DNA from: MED-G105 sp965263305
GTDB lineage: Bacteria > Pseudomonadota > Alphaproteobacteria > Caulobacterales > Parvularculaceae
Reading direction: 5' to 3'
Assembly (NCBI GenBank): GCA_965263305.1
Contig: OZ253666.1
Coordinates: forward strand, 434,001-498,000
DNA: 64,000 nucleotides
The position numbers and the translations under genes were made by a program. Positions within the stretch are counted from its first letter, which is position 1; the number at the start of each line of letters is the position of its first letter. The notes below the pieces were generated by a model that was not told where the DNA came from, did no database searches, and saw only the letters and a program-made list of their open reading frames with translations. Positions 50,786 through 59,622 of the stretch are shown here, piece after piece.

Positions 50786-53700
50786 TTAGCCGCGGAGGTT
50801 CAGACGGAAGAAGAAGCTCCGTCCAAATATGTTCCCGCCGCCGCCAAAGGCCTGCTGTTCGATGGTCAGATCATTGTCGAGAACATTGTTCACACCGACA
50901 CGAACCGCTGCGTTATCATTGAACTGATATCCAAGGGATACGTCATGTTCCACGTCACGCTGAAGGGTAAACGCAAAGCCTGGGATATCATCGCAATCAC
51001 CGTCAATACGGAATTGGCAAGGGTTCACGTTATCGTCGTAAGACGCACGCCAGAAGAAGTCGAAGTTCCGATACTCCCAGGTGAAGTCAGCCACGATTTC
51101 CAATTCAGGGTCCGCGCCAACGCCAACAACGTTTGTGACCGACCCATCTGGCTGGTTAGCAATCGCGACGGTCGAGTCACGAATAGAAAGCGGTGCAAAG
51201 AAGGTCACATTCGTGCGAACGCTACCCAAATCGCGATCACCTTTGCTGACAAAGTTTACCGCATCGCGAACGTCAAAGGCATAGCGGAGCTGTCCCTGAA
51301 TCGCGCGGAAATCGAACGTATCACTATTCGCGAAGCCGGAAGTACCGCTCACGATGTCAAAGCCACTGATGACCGTGCCATCTGTCGCGGTAATCACGCC
51401 AGTACGGGTGAAGTTATCACACTCCGGGGAGTCAAGCCCCTCATCAAAGCAGGTTTGCGTGAAGAAGCTGAAATCAGGTTCAGCGATCGCGTCCGTCAAC
51501 GAAATGCTGATGTAGTCAGCGCCAACCGTGAGCCCTGGAACGAAATCAGGCTGCCACACGAACCCGGCCGTGAAGGAGTTACCGATTTCGAAGTTCAGGT
51601 TCGGGTTACCACCAGTCAGAAGAGGTACAGCAGCATTCACCGATGGTGTGGTGAAGACATCATCCCCAGGAGCAAGGATAAGGCCGTCCGTTGCGAGACC
51701 ACCAATTGTGGTGCCGGAGCCAAATGCCGCTTGTGTAAACCCGGCCGCTTGCGCCGCCGCCACGCAGTTCTGAATTCGCGCAGAATTAGCACCGTTATCG
51801 TTAATATTACCGGCGTCACAAGGGTCACCCGTTTGGTCAAATGCTTGCGCCTGTGGTGCAAAAAGTTCCGCCAAGGATGGCTGACGAACCGACCGCGTGA
51901 AGTTACCGCGCAACGTCAAATCACCATTTAGCAGAGAGAAGGTACCGCCGGCGGTAAAGGTGTTAACGGACCCATCAAGGGCATTACCGCCGAGGTTAAT
52001 TGCACTGACCGTTTCCGCCGACGCATCAATACGACGATAGGCGCCATCGATGCTCAAGCCGGAAATCAATTCAAAGCCAACGAGATTATTGACACCCAAA
52101 TTGAAGTCGGAGGAAAGGACTGGAATGTTCACCTCGCCAAAATACTCAATCGAAGTCAACTCAGCTTCTGGGAAGCTTGCGATCGCCGGTTCGCGCGAAA
52201 AGCCGCCTTCGGAGAAACCGCTGGAAGCAAACGAACCAATCTCGCGACGACGTTCAAAACCGATGTTGAACTGTGACCAACCCGCAGGAAGTTTGATCGC
52301 ATCACCACCGATGTAAGCGAGGAAGTCAGTTTGCGTGATAGAGCCTGATGAAAGGGCGTTACCGGTGATGAAATCAATAGCCGCCGCTTGTGCTGATCCA
52401 GCCGTGACGGGCACTTGGCCCGCAAACAGATTAACCGGCACACAGCCCGCCGCAAAACCATCGCGGGTCGGCGTATCGGTGCCATCCGTGATACCAAGCC
52501 CGGTGGTAGGGTCTGCGTCGACAGCCCCGGTTGCGTTTACATTCACCGAACAGGTGATATCGCCGGCCAGTGCGTCTGATGGGTCAATGTTTAACAACTC
52601 GCCACCGCGAATCACGTTGATGAACGGCGAATCATTTTGAGCCGTGATCAGCGCCACATTGTCGGCGTCCTGAAGGTCAGCAAGCGTCGCATCCGTCAAG
52701 GCTTGCGAATTCACGGCGTTAAAGAAGGCACCGCCGGAGATTTCTGCTTGGTTTCTAGTTTGGTTCGTACGACCGAAATTCATGGAGACTTCCCACGCGA
52801 AATTCCGTTCGCCCAAACCAAAGTCGCCTTTCAACCCACCGACGGTACGGAAAGTAGTCGTATCAACGAAGTTCGCGCCCGCATTTGGCAAAAGACCTAG
52901 ATTGATACCATTTAAGAAGAAGGTATCGCCAGCACCAGCGTCAATCAACGTTTGACGGTCCGCATCGGCGATGAACGGATTGTCGATCGAAACACCAAAA
53001 GCGCCCTGGCCCTGAGCCCCGAGGAATGCGGTGTTAAATGCCGTGCCGGATTGGCTGACGAGGTCGGTACCGCTAGAATTCAAAAAGTTCGTTTCAGCGA
53101 ACAATTTGATGTTATCATTAATATCGTATTTCGCCGTACTGCCGAAAACGAAACGCTCCACAGGCGCAATCGCCTCGTTAAAATCTTGCAGGTCGAAACC
53201 TGAACCACCGGAGAAGAAGAAAGCACTCGAGCCGATATTTACGCCGGGATCAAAGGTTGAAAGGCCGCCGTCCCCAGCAAAGGTCAGCGTATTGCCATTT
53301 GGGTCTTGGAAGACATTGAGACCACCCGCGATACCCGGAAGCGGTACACCCGCCGTGGGAGCAGGCAAGAAACCAAATGCGCCCTCGAGGATGTTGAAGC
53401 GTCCCTCTGGCCCTAAAATGATCGGATCGGCGCCGTTCGCAAAACCAGAAATTTGGTTGTCGAACCCTGGCACTTCGTTACCGACTGCACCGGTTACGTT
53501 ATTGTACTGGATCGATGCGGTGACATTACCGCGCCCGTCACTGAAATTCGCGCCAAAAAGGCTGTTCACGGTGTAGGAAGGCGCGCTGAAATCCTGGAAG
53601 TTATCATACTGGAAAGAAAGATCGACGCCCTCGAAATCGTCCTTCAGCACGATATTGATCGTACCAGCGATCGCATCGGCGCCGTAGATCGGGGCGCCGC

Positions 53701-54232
53701 CAACGGAGAGAACCTCAACACGCTCAACTAAGGCTGGCGAAAAGTTGTTGATGTCAACCTGCGAACCTTCAACACGCCCGATTGGATCAGCCGTCAGAGG
53801 GTTACCGGGAACGAAGCGACGACCGTTAACAACAACGAGCGTGCGCTGCGTGCCAAGGTCGAACAGATCTAGGAAGTTCTGACCAACGTTCTGGCCGGAC
53901 CCCGCCGTTACGCCGTCGATGCCGGCGCCGAAGCCAGGAATTTCATTCAAAGCGTCGGCGACGTTGTTGAAACCACGCTTATCAAATGTCTCAGCCTGAA
54001 GAACAACGGCCGGTTGAGAGATATCTTCAAAACCGCGACGTTGAATGCGAGAACCAACAACCGTGATGGAGTCTGTGACATCATCGGCACAATCTTCAGT
54101 AGCAGGATCGCAATCCTCAACCGTTTGTGCATGGGCCGGGAGGCACATGGCGAGCACAGCTGTCGACGCACCGACGCTGAGTAGTTTAAAAACATCCTGG
54201 GATAAGGATGCTGACTTCAATGATTTGCGCAT
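50786..54232 (-). CDS. TonB-dependent outer-membrane receptor
   Basis: 1148 aa, larger than typical siderophore receptors. The signal peptide ends near AHAQ (residues 1-36). The plug domain (about 55-175) starts with ITVVGSRIQRRG, the TonB-box-like strand region, and has ADALNEIPGFG and NGRRFVPGNP; the rest is a beta barrel (about 22 strands by length) ending in GRSFFFRLNLRG. Residues 37-52 contain two Cys in a short acidic segment. No specific ligand is evident. Its upstream leader shares an element with the S41 lipoprotein gene. Long extracellular loops rich in Asn, Asp and Gly explain the size. Confidence 0.93.
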   Translation of the reverse strand: MRKSLKSASLSQDVFKLLSVGASTAVLAMCLPAHAQTVEDCDPATEDCADDVTDSITVVGSRIQRRGFEDISQPAVVLQAETFDKRGFNNVADALNEIPGFGAGIDGVTAGSGQNVGQNFLDLFDLGTQRTLVVVNGRRFVPGNPLTADPIGRVEGSQVDINNFSPALVERVEVLSVGGAPIYGADAIAGTINIVLKDDFEGVDLSFQYDNFQDFSAPSYTVNSLFGANFSDGRGNVTASIQYNNVTGAVGNEVPGFDNQISGFANGADPIILGPEGRFNILEGAFGFLPAPTAGVPLPGIAGGLNVFQDPNGNTLTFAGDGGLSTFDPGVNIGSSAFFFSGGSGFDLQDFNEAIAPVERFVFGSTAKYDINDNIKLFAETNFLNSSGTDLVSQSGTAFNTAFLGAQGQGAFGVSIDNPFIADADRQTLIDAGAGDTFFLNGINLGLLPNAGANFVDTTTFRTVGGLKGDFGLGERNFAWEVSMNFGRTNQTRNQAEISGGAFFNAVNSQALTDATLADLQDADNVALITAQNDSPFINVIRGGELLNIDPSDALAGDITCSVNVNATGAVDADPTTGLGITDGTDTPTRDGFAAGCVPVNLFAGQVPVTAGSAQAAAIDFITGNALSSGSITQTDFLAYIGGDAIKLPAGWSQFNIGFERRREIGSFASSGFSEGGFSREPAIASFPEAELTSIEYFGEVNIPVLSSDFNLGVNNLVGFELISGLSIDGAYRRIDASAETVSAINLGGNALDGSVNTFTAGGTFSLLNGDLTLRGNFTRSVRQPSLAELFAPQAQAFDQTGDPCDAGNINDNGANSARIQNCVAAAQAAGFTQAAFGSGTTIGGLATDGLILAPGDDVFTTPSVNAAVPLLTGGNPNLNFEIGNSFTAGFVWQPDFVPGLTVGADYISISLTDAIAEPDFSFFTQTCFDEGLDSPECDNFTRTGVITATDGTVISGFDIVSGTSGFANSDTFDFRAIQGQLRYAFDVRDAVNFVSKGDRDLGSVRTNVTFFAPLSIRDSTVAIANQPDGSVTNVVGVGADPELEIVADFTWEYRNFDFFWRASYDDNVNPCQFRIDGDCDDIPGFAFTLQRDVEHDVSLGYQFNDNAAVRVGVNNVLDNDLTIEQQAFGGGGNIFGRSFFFRLNLRG

Positions 54233-54570
54233 TTTCCGAAAGCCCTCTTAAAGCTGCAATAATTGATGGCGGTCGTGCGCTCTCCGCCGCACTTTCCGCT
54301 CACGTTAACTAACAGTCGCCTGGCCGATTGTGTCAATTGCGTGACCGGATCAACCCTTCGTGAACCCGGGCTTTTGCCATTTTTGTGTCATTTTTACATC
54401 GGCAGCAACGTCAGTTTTCACGATATCGCAAATGTCAATTCCGTTACGATCACGATTACTTAGTTTCGACTTGTGCGTCGTCCGCCAATCGCCTGCAATG
54501 TTCTCAGGCTTGCTGTGAGAAGTGGTTTGTTCCACAACATAAAGGTAAGTTGAATTATTGAGGCCTCGAG
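54233..54570. other. Divergent region upstream of the TonB receptor gene
   Basis: 338 bases. 54274-54320 holds the element shared with the S41 lipoprotein leader. The right part includes two copies of CATTTTTGTGTCAT/ACATTTTT-like AT-rich sequence (54377-54403). It contains no frame of note. Confidence 0.45.
54274..54320 (-). promoter_or_regulatory. Leader element shared with the S41 lipoprotein gene (copy 2)
   Basis: Read on the minus strand, 42-88 bases before the TonB-receptor start. Same 47-base layout as copy 1 at 21098-21144, about 32 of 47 identical; the GCGGCGG end faces the gene in both. In this copy the -35-like hexamer is GCGACT and the -10-like is GAAAGT, weaker than copy 1. Confidence 0.45.
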
Positions 54571-55341
54571 ATGATCAGGGATAGTCAAACCCGCCCATTA
54601 AAAACGACCGCCATTTTATGTGGGGTGGGCGCCCTTTTCGGCGCGATGACGATTTCACCTGCCGTCGCGCAGGAAGAAATCACAATCGAGGAAGCTCTCC
54701 AGATTTGCGCCGGGGTCCGGAATGAAAAGGACCGCCTCGATTGTTTTGAGGGCCTAGCGGCGGCATCGAAGAAAAGCACGCAAAGCGCCGCCTCTCAGGA
54801 TGGCGACGAACCAACAGATGACGCACCGGCGACAGACCTCGCTGAGGATGCAACACCTGAGTTCGTTGTTCAGGACGATACGTCAGATGACGCAGCTGAG
54901 AGTGTCGCCTCAAACACCGAGGAAGCCGTGTCACCGGCGACGAGCGACGCGCCGACGGTCGCCAGCGAAGACACGCCGGGCGCCGTCGTAACAGCCGCCC
55001 CAGATGAAGAAGCAGAAACGCCCGATGAATCCGCCTCAACGCAACGCTTTGTCATCGTCCCGGCTGAACGGGCGGAAGAACTAAAAGAGCTGGAAAAGAG
55101 AACGCCCGGGCAAAAGAAAAAGCCCTATTCGGCGACCGTACGCCGAGCCTGGTTCAATGGTGAGGGACGGATGTTCATCCTTCTCACCACAAACGAGGTC
55201 TATAAACAAATCGATGGAAAGAAATTTCGCCTCCCCAAGGCGGGGGACGAGATCGCCCTGCGTCCAGGACTGGTGAGCGGTTGGTTTGTAGAGCTCAAAA
55301 AGGGCTACCCGTCGGTCAAAATGTCCCTGATTAATCGATAG
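54571..55341 (+). CDS. Exported hypothetical protein with acidic low-complexity middle
   Basis: 256 aa. A signal peptide (TTAILCGVGALFGAMTISPAVAQ) is followed by a short conserved-looking segment EEALQICAGVRNEKDRLDCFEGLAAAS, with two Cys, seen at the N-terminus of many alphaproteobacterial exported proteins of unknown function. A 75-residue Ala/Thr/Asp/Glu-rich stretch separates it from a C-terminal beta domain (about 175-256, PYSATVRRAWFNGEGRMFILLTT then GDEIALRPG). Divergent from the TonB receptor. Function unknown. Confidence 0.65.
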   Translation: MIRDSQTRPLKTTAILCGVGALFGAMTISPAVAQEEITIEEALQICAGVRNEKDRLDCFEGLAAASKKSTQSAASQDGDEPTDDAPATDLAEDATPEFVVQDDTSDDAAESVASNTEEAVSPATSDAPTVASEDTPGAVVTAAPDEEAETPDESASTQRFVIVPAERAEELKELEKRTPGQKKKPYSATVRRAWFNGEGRMFILLTTNEVYKQIDGKKFRLPKAGDEIALRPGLVSGWFVELKKGYPSVKMSLINR

Positions 55342-55365
55342 CAGGTTTTCATACACAGATTTTGC

Positions 55366-55396
55366 GCCGCGCGCGCAGATGTGAGCGCGCTCGGCG
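55366..55396. terminator. Hairpin between hypothetical and AhpD-like genes
   Basis: CGCCG-C-GCGCGC and GCGCGC-T-CGGCG pair with one mismatch over an 8-base loop, 24 bases after the hypothetical stop. No T run follows, so termination is uncertain. Confidence 0.4.
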
Positions 55397-55468
55397 TCTG
55401 TCATCTATTTAAGCTTGGGCAGTCAAATGCCATATCCTTCCTCACGTTTCACGACAGAAGGATTCCCC

Positions 55469-56044
55469 ATGACCGACTTTACGATACACACCATTGAAAC
55501 CGCCCCTGAAGAGTCAAAGGCTTTGTTGGAAGGCTCCCTGAAAGGCTTTGGCATGATCCCCAATCTTCATGGGGTGCTGGCCGAATCTCCCCAAGCGCTC
55601 GAGACATACAAATCTGTAGGCGATCTTTTTTCTAAGACCAGCCTCAGCAAGGTTGAACAAAATGTCGTCTGGATGACGATCAATGTGGAGCATGAATGCC
55701 ATTATTGCGTGCCGCCTCACACCATGATTGCGAAATCGGCGGGCGTCGACGACGCGACGATCGAGGCACTGCGCGCTGACCAACCCCTGCCGGACACAAA
55801 ACTTGAAGCGCTTCGTCAGTTTACGCTCCATTTGGTCCGCGAACGCGGCGCCGTCGCCCCCGCTGAAATGGATGCGTTCATCGCCGCTGGGTACACGAAG
55901 CAAAACATCTTAGATGTTATGGTTGGGCTCTGCCATAAGGTAATGTCGAATTATGTAAACCACCTCGCCCAGACGCCGGTGGATGCGCCGTTTGAGCAAT
56001 TCGCTTGGACGCCGGCGAACAAAACCACCACGGCGGCCGAATAG
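55469..56044 (+). CDS. Carboxymuconolactone decarboxylase / AhpD-like protein
   Basis: 191 aa. The motif EHECHYCVPPH (residues 74-84, Cys77-x2-Cys80 and His84) is the AhpD redox motif; such proteins reduce peroxides via a Cys pair. Starts at ATG 55469, with AAGGA upstream; the longer frame from 55415 adds a non-conserved 18-residue leader. Single-domain, cytosolic, probably involved in peroxide detoxification. Two strong hairpins follow its stop (see 56071-56146). Confidence 0.85.
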   Translation: MTDFTIHTIETAPEESKALLEGSLKGFGMIPNLHGVLAESPQALETYKSVGDLFSKTSLSKVEQNVVWMTINVEHECHYCVPPHTMIAKSAGVDDATIEALRADQPLPDTKLEALRQFTLHLVRERGAVAPAEMDAFIAAGYTKQNILDVMVGLCHKVMSNYVNHLAQTPVDAPFEQFAWTPANKTTTAAE

Positions 56045-56070
56045 TAGACCACCCTCATTTTTTTGGAGGC

Positions 56071-56146
56071 GAGATTGGCCCATCGGAAGGCCAATTCTCG
56101 GATTCAACGCAACGGTGCGGCGCCAGAATTTTTCTGTTAGCGCCGC
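56071..56146. other. Two consecutive stable hairpins after the AhpD-like gene
   Basis: Hairpin 1: GAGATTGGCC (56071-56080) pairs with GGCCAAT-t-CTC (56089-56099) over an 8-base loop. Hairpin 2: GCGGCGC-CAGAA (56117-56128) pairs with TTCTG-tta-GCGCCGC (56132-56146) over a 3-base loop with a small bulge, about 12 bp. Neither is followed by a T run. They lie in the 227-base gap before the arginase-family gene and may be an RNA structure, attenuator or REP-like sequence. Confidence 0.55.
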
Positions 56147-56271
56147 GCCCAGGAACATTTTCGATATACAATCGACGTCGACCTCCATATAATTGGTGAT
56201 AGGATCTTTTCGTCGTTAGTGGCATGCGTGATATGTGATCTAGGATAATTAAATTGGGGCGTCGCCGTTAA

Positions 56272-57069
56272 ATGTCAGAGAATCCCGTTTCCCTCATCGG
56301 TCTTCCCTGGGACGCCTCATCATCCTATGCGCGCGGGCCGGCCCATGGCCCGGCGGTTATCCGGTCCCTGCTTTTTAGCGAGGCCTCCAGCCCCTGGAGC
56401 CTTTCCGGCGTGGATTGCCGGCGCGCCATTGCGGAGGATGATTTTGCTTCCCTGCCAACCGACCCCGCGGCGGCGCGGGCCGCTATTGAAGCGCGCATTG
56501 CTGACCATATCACAAAAGGCCGTAAACCGCTTTGTCTCGGCGGTGATCATTCCGTGACCTACCCGATTTTACGGGCGATGCGTGACGCCCATGGGCCGGT
56601 GAACATTCTTCATATCGATGCCCATACCGATCTTTATGAGGAATTTGACGGCGATCCCTACTCCCATGCGAGCCCGTTTGCGCGTTCTATTTTAGATGGA
56701 TGCGTGAACATCCTTGTTCAAATTGGTTTACGGAGCGTTTCGCCGGATGCGCGGCGCTTTGGCGAACAGCACGGCGTTGTGATGCTCGGCGCCAATGAGT
56801 TGGACTCTATCCCCTACGACCGCCTGACGACGCCGCTTTATGTCTCGGTGGATCTTGACGGCATTGACCCTGCCTTCGCGCCCGGCGTTTCCCACCCGGA
56901 GCCCGGCGGGCTGACAAGCCGGGAGGTGATCGCCCTAATCGGCGCGTTACCCGCGCCGCTCGTCGGGGCTGATGTTGTGGAATACAACCCAGAACGGGAT
57001 CAGGGTCTTATCACCGGCCATTTGGCCGCGCGCCTCGTTAAAGAACTGACCGCGAAACTGAGCGGTTAA
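56272..57069 (+). CDS. Arginase/agmatinase-family ureohydrolase
   Basis: Binuclear-Mn hydrolase of 265 aa. Metal ligands His93 (GGDHSVTYP), Asp116, His118, Asp120 (DAHTD), Asp194 and Asp196 (SVDLDGIDP) are all present, followed by APGVSHPEPGGLTSRE. The family hydrolyses guanidino compounds (arginine, agmatine, guanidinobutyrate and others); the substrate cannot be fixed by eye. The HPEPGG variant resembles proteins usually labelled agmatinase/arginase-like. No decarboxylase gene neighbours it. No clear ribosome site is seen before the ATG. Confidence 0.86.
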   Translation: MSENPVSLIGLPWDASSSYARGPAHGPAVIRSLLFSEASSPWSLSGVDCRRAIAEDDFASLPTDPAAARAAIEARIADHITKGRKPLCLGGDHSVTYPILRAMRDAHGPVNILHIDAHTDLYEEFDGDPYSHASPFARSILDGCVNILVQIGLRSVSPDARRFGEQHGVVMLGANELDSIPYDRLTTPLYVSVDLDGIDPAFAPGVSHPEPGGLTSREVIALIGALPAPLVGADVVEYNPERDQGLITGHLAARLVKELTAKLSG

Positions 57070-57219
57070 TCACCTGCGCGGGTAACTACACCACCACGCG
57101 CGGTCAGCAAAATGCCTTTATTTTTTTTAATGGCGCCCGTTTTTCGCCAATATTGTCACGTTAATGGACCCATCCATGGAGAGGGATAATCTCAGTAACC
57201 CAGAAGCTAAGGAGCTTGC

Positions 57220-58170
57220 ATGGGGCCGGTGCATCAGCGCATGACCACGATCAAACAGGCCTTTGCAGATAAAGCGCTCGTCGTTTTTTCGGCAATGGCG
57301 CGGGTAACGCCGATCGACAAAATTCGCCAAGTTGACCCCCGTCTTTTTCAGATCAGTGTCCTATCTTCACTCTTGCTCTATGGCGTTACGACCAGTGTTT
57401 TTGACATCAAGGCCATTGAATTCATCGTCATTCTTGCGAGTGCGTTAGCCGCCCAATGGGTGGGGTGCGCGCTCTTCGCCATCCGTTTCGAAGCCCGTAG
57501 TGCGTTGATTACAACCCTCTCGCTAACGCTGCTCCTGCGTTCTGACGCCCTATGGCCGTTGGCCTTGGCGGCGGCGATCGGCGTCGGGTCAAAATTCGCG
57601 TTTCGCTTCCAGGAGAAACATATTTTCAACCCGGCAAACGCCGGCATTGTCGCCCTATTGCTAATGTCGACCTATGCCTATCACGGCATCGCCTGGACGA
57701 CACCGGGGCAATGGGGCGCGGCGCTGTGGTTTGCGGCCCTCCTTGCCAGCATCGGTTTTTTTGTCACCTACAGCGCAAAAAGGCTCGACGTTCCTTTGAT
57801 TTTTCTAGGGGCCCTCGCCGTCATGATGATCATCCGCGCCCTGTGGCTCGGCGACCCGGTCAGCATCCCCATGCATCGCTTGCAAAATGGGGCGCTCATT
57901 CTATTCGCCTTCTTTATGATCTCTGATCCAAAGACCACGCCGGATGGCCGAATTTCACGGGCTGTCTTCGCAATTTCGGCAGCCGCCCTCAGTTACTGGT
58001 TTATCTATCATCAGTACACTTCTGATGGGTTTTTCTACGCCCTTGCGATCATCTGTTTGTTGCGCCCATTGATCGAATTATTCGATCGCGCTCCCGCCTA
58101 TGCCTGGCCAACCCATCAACCACGCAACGCCGTGACACCCCCGCCCGCCGCTCTAACACCCGCCGAATAA
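57220..58170 (+). CDS. RnfD/NqrB-like membrane protein
   Basis: 316 aa with about eight membrane helices. Family motifs include HIFNPANAGIVALL and the distal MISDPKTTPDGR, as in the RnfD/NqrB membrane FMN/ubiquinone subunits. The SGAT-type Thr that carries covalent FMN in RnfD and NqrB was not seen, and the other Rnf/Nqr genes are absent. It is preceded by AAGGAG and followed after 24 bases by a DUF2330 gene with its own strong AAGGAGA site, so both probably form one unit. A role in electron transfer or cofactor anchoring is inference. Confidence 0.78.
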   Translation: MGPVHQRMTTIKQAFADKALVVFSAMARVTPIDKIRQVDPRLFQISVLSSLLLYGVTTSVFDIKAIEFIVILASALAAQWVGCALFAIRFEARSALITTLSLTLLLRSDALWPLALAAAIGVGSKFAFRFQEKHIFNPANAGIVALLLMSTYAYHGIAWTTPGQWGAALWFAALLASIGFFVTYSAKRLDVPLIFLGALAVMMIIRALWLGDPVSIPMHRLQNGALILFAFFMISDPKTTPDGRISRAVFAISAAALSYWFIYHQYTSDGFFYALAIICLLRPLIELFDRAPAYAWPTHQPRNAVTPPPAALTPAE

Positions 58171-58194
58171 ACACCGTTCAAGGAGAGACTTTTC

Positions 58195-59622
58195 ATGCAC
58201 CCCCTTCATGCCCCCCAACGATCAAAAAACAAATTCAAAAAGAGCCTCATCGCCGCTGCTGCTTCTGTTGCCGCTCTCACGACGGCCGGCGGCGCCATCG
58301 CGTTCTGTGGTTTTTATGTCGCCAAGGCCGATACGAAGCTTTTCAATAAGGCGTCCAAAGTCGTCTTGATGCGCGATGAGGATCGGACCGTCATCACCAT
58401 GGCTAATGATTATCAAGGCGAGCTGAACGAATTTGCCATCGTCATCCCGGTGCCAGTGGTCCTCGAAGAGGGCCAGATACATGTCACCGAGAACGCAATT
58501 ATCGATCACCTGGACGCCTATACGGCGCCCAGATTAGTAGAATATTTCGACGAAGACCCATGTACGCGAATCCAATTCGAACGACTGGCTACGACAGCCG
58601 CAACGGCAGACGCAGTCCCTGCGCCACAACGAAAACGCGCGGCCGAATTAGGGGTGACGATCGAAGCCGAATACACAGTCGGTGAATATGATATTCTTAT
58701 TCTGTCAGCTGAAGAATCAGATGGATTGTCCACATGGCTGACGGACAATGAGTATAAAATACCCGATGGCGCCGAAAAAATTCTGGGAAGCTACATCAAA
58801 CAGGGTGTCAAATTCTTCGTCGCGAAGGTGAACCTAGAGGAACAGGCAAAAACGGGTCTACAGTATTTGCGCCCGTTACAAATGGCGTTCGAAAGCCCGA
58901 AATTCATGTTGCCGATCCGACTTGGCATGGCGAATGCCGACGGCAAACAGGAATTGTTTGTCTTCGCTCTAACCCGCACGGGACGGATTGAAACGACGAA
59001 TTATCGCACGGTGAAATTACCGACGGGCATGGATATCCCAGTTTATGTGAAAGAAGAATTCGGCGACTTCTATAAAGCGATGTTCGAAACCCATACGAAG
59101 CGTGAAAACGAAAATGCAGTCTTTTTAGAATACGCTTGGGATATGAACTGGTGCGACCCTTGCGCCGCTGATCCTCTGTCTAATGATGAATTGCGAGAAT
59201 TGGGTGTTTATTGGCTCGATGGCGCGGCGCTGCAAAACGGTCTTTCCAGTCCGGTAAGGCGGCGGCCCCGCGGTCCTGCGGATGTTTTCGTCACCCGTCT
59301 TCATGTCTCCTATGACAACGCCCACTTCCCTGAAGATCTGATGTTCAAAGAAACCGGCGACCGCAGTAATTTCCAGGGGCGCTATGTGTTGCGCCATCCG
59401 TACAAAGGCGATGCAACATGCGCAGCGGCGGACGACTACCGCGAGGGCCTGCCAAAGCGCTTTGAATCAGAAGCCCAACAACTTGCTAATTTAACTGGAT
59501 GGGACATCGACGCCATTCGCGACAAAATGAGTGTGAACGGACAATCATTTGAGAAACCGAAGAAAACGCCGTGGTGGCGGCGCATCTGGGGCGATAGCGA
59601 TAAAGAACAAAAGGATGGTTAA
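58195..59622 (+). CDS. Exported DUF2330-domain protein
   Basis: 475 aa. N-terminal basic region, hydrophobic signal (LIAAAASVAALTTAGGAIA, about residues 20-38) then CGFYVAKADTKLFNKASKVV, the DUF2330 start. Later segments include VIPVPVVLEEGQI and NELRELGVYWL-like parts; several Cys (including CDPCAADP near residue 323) suggest disulfides. The C-terminus is very basic and Trp-rich (TPWWRRIWG). Family of unknown function. Follows the RnfD-like gene in the same unit and overlaps the convergent cytochrome gene by 4 bases. Confidence 0.8.
   Translation: MHPLHAPQRSKNKFKKSLIAAAASVAALTTAGGAIAFCGFYVAKADTKLFNKASKVVLMRDEDRTVITMANDYQGELNEFAIVIPVPVVLEEGQIHVTENAIIDHLDAYTAPRLVEYFDEDPCTRIQFERLATTAATADAVPAPQRKRAAELGVTIEAEYTVGEYDILILSAEESDGLSTWLTDNEYKIPDGAEKILGSYIKQGVKFFVAKVNLEEQAKTGLQYLRPLQMAFESPKFMLPIRLGMANADGKQELFVFALTRTGRIETTNYRTVKLPTGMDIPVYVKEEFGDFYKAMFETHTKRENENAVFLEYAWDMNWCDPCAADPLSNDELRELGVYWLDGAALQNGLSSPVRRRPRGPADVFVTRLHVSYDNAHFPEDLMFKETGDRSNFQGRYVLRHPYKGDATCAAADDYREGLPKRFESEAQQLANLTGWDIDAIRDKMSVNGQSFEKPKKTPWWRRIWGDSDKEQKDG

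Noticed and set aside
56045..56271. Guanidine (ykkC) riboswitch before the arginase-family gene
   Set aside because: Hairpins are present but I could not see the conserved ACGR loops of ykkC.
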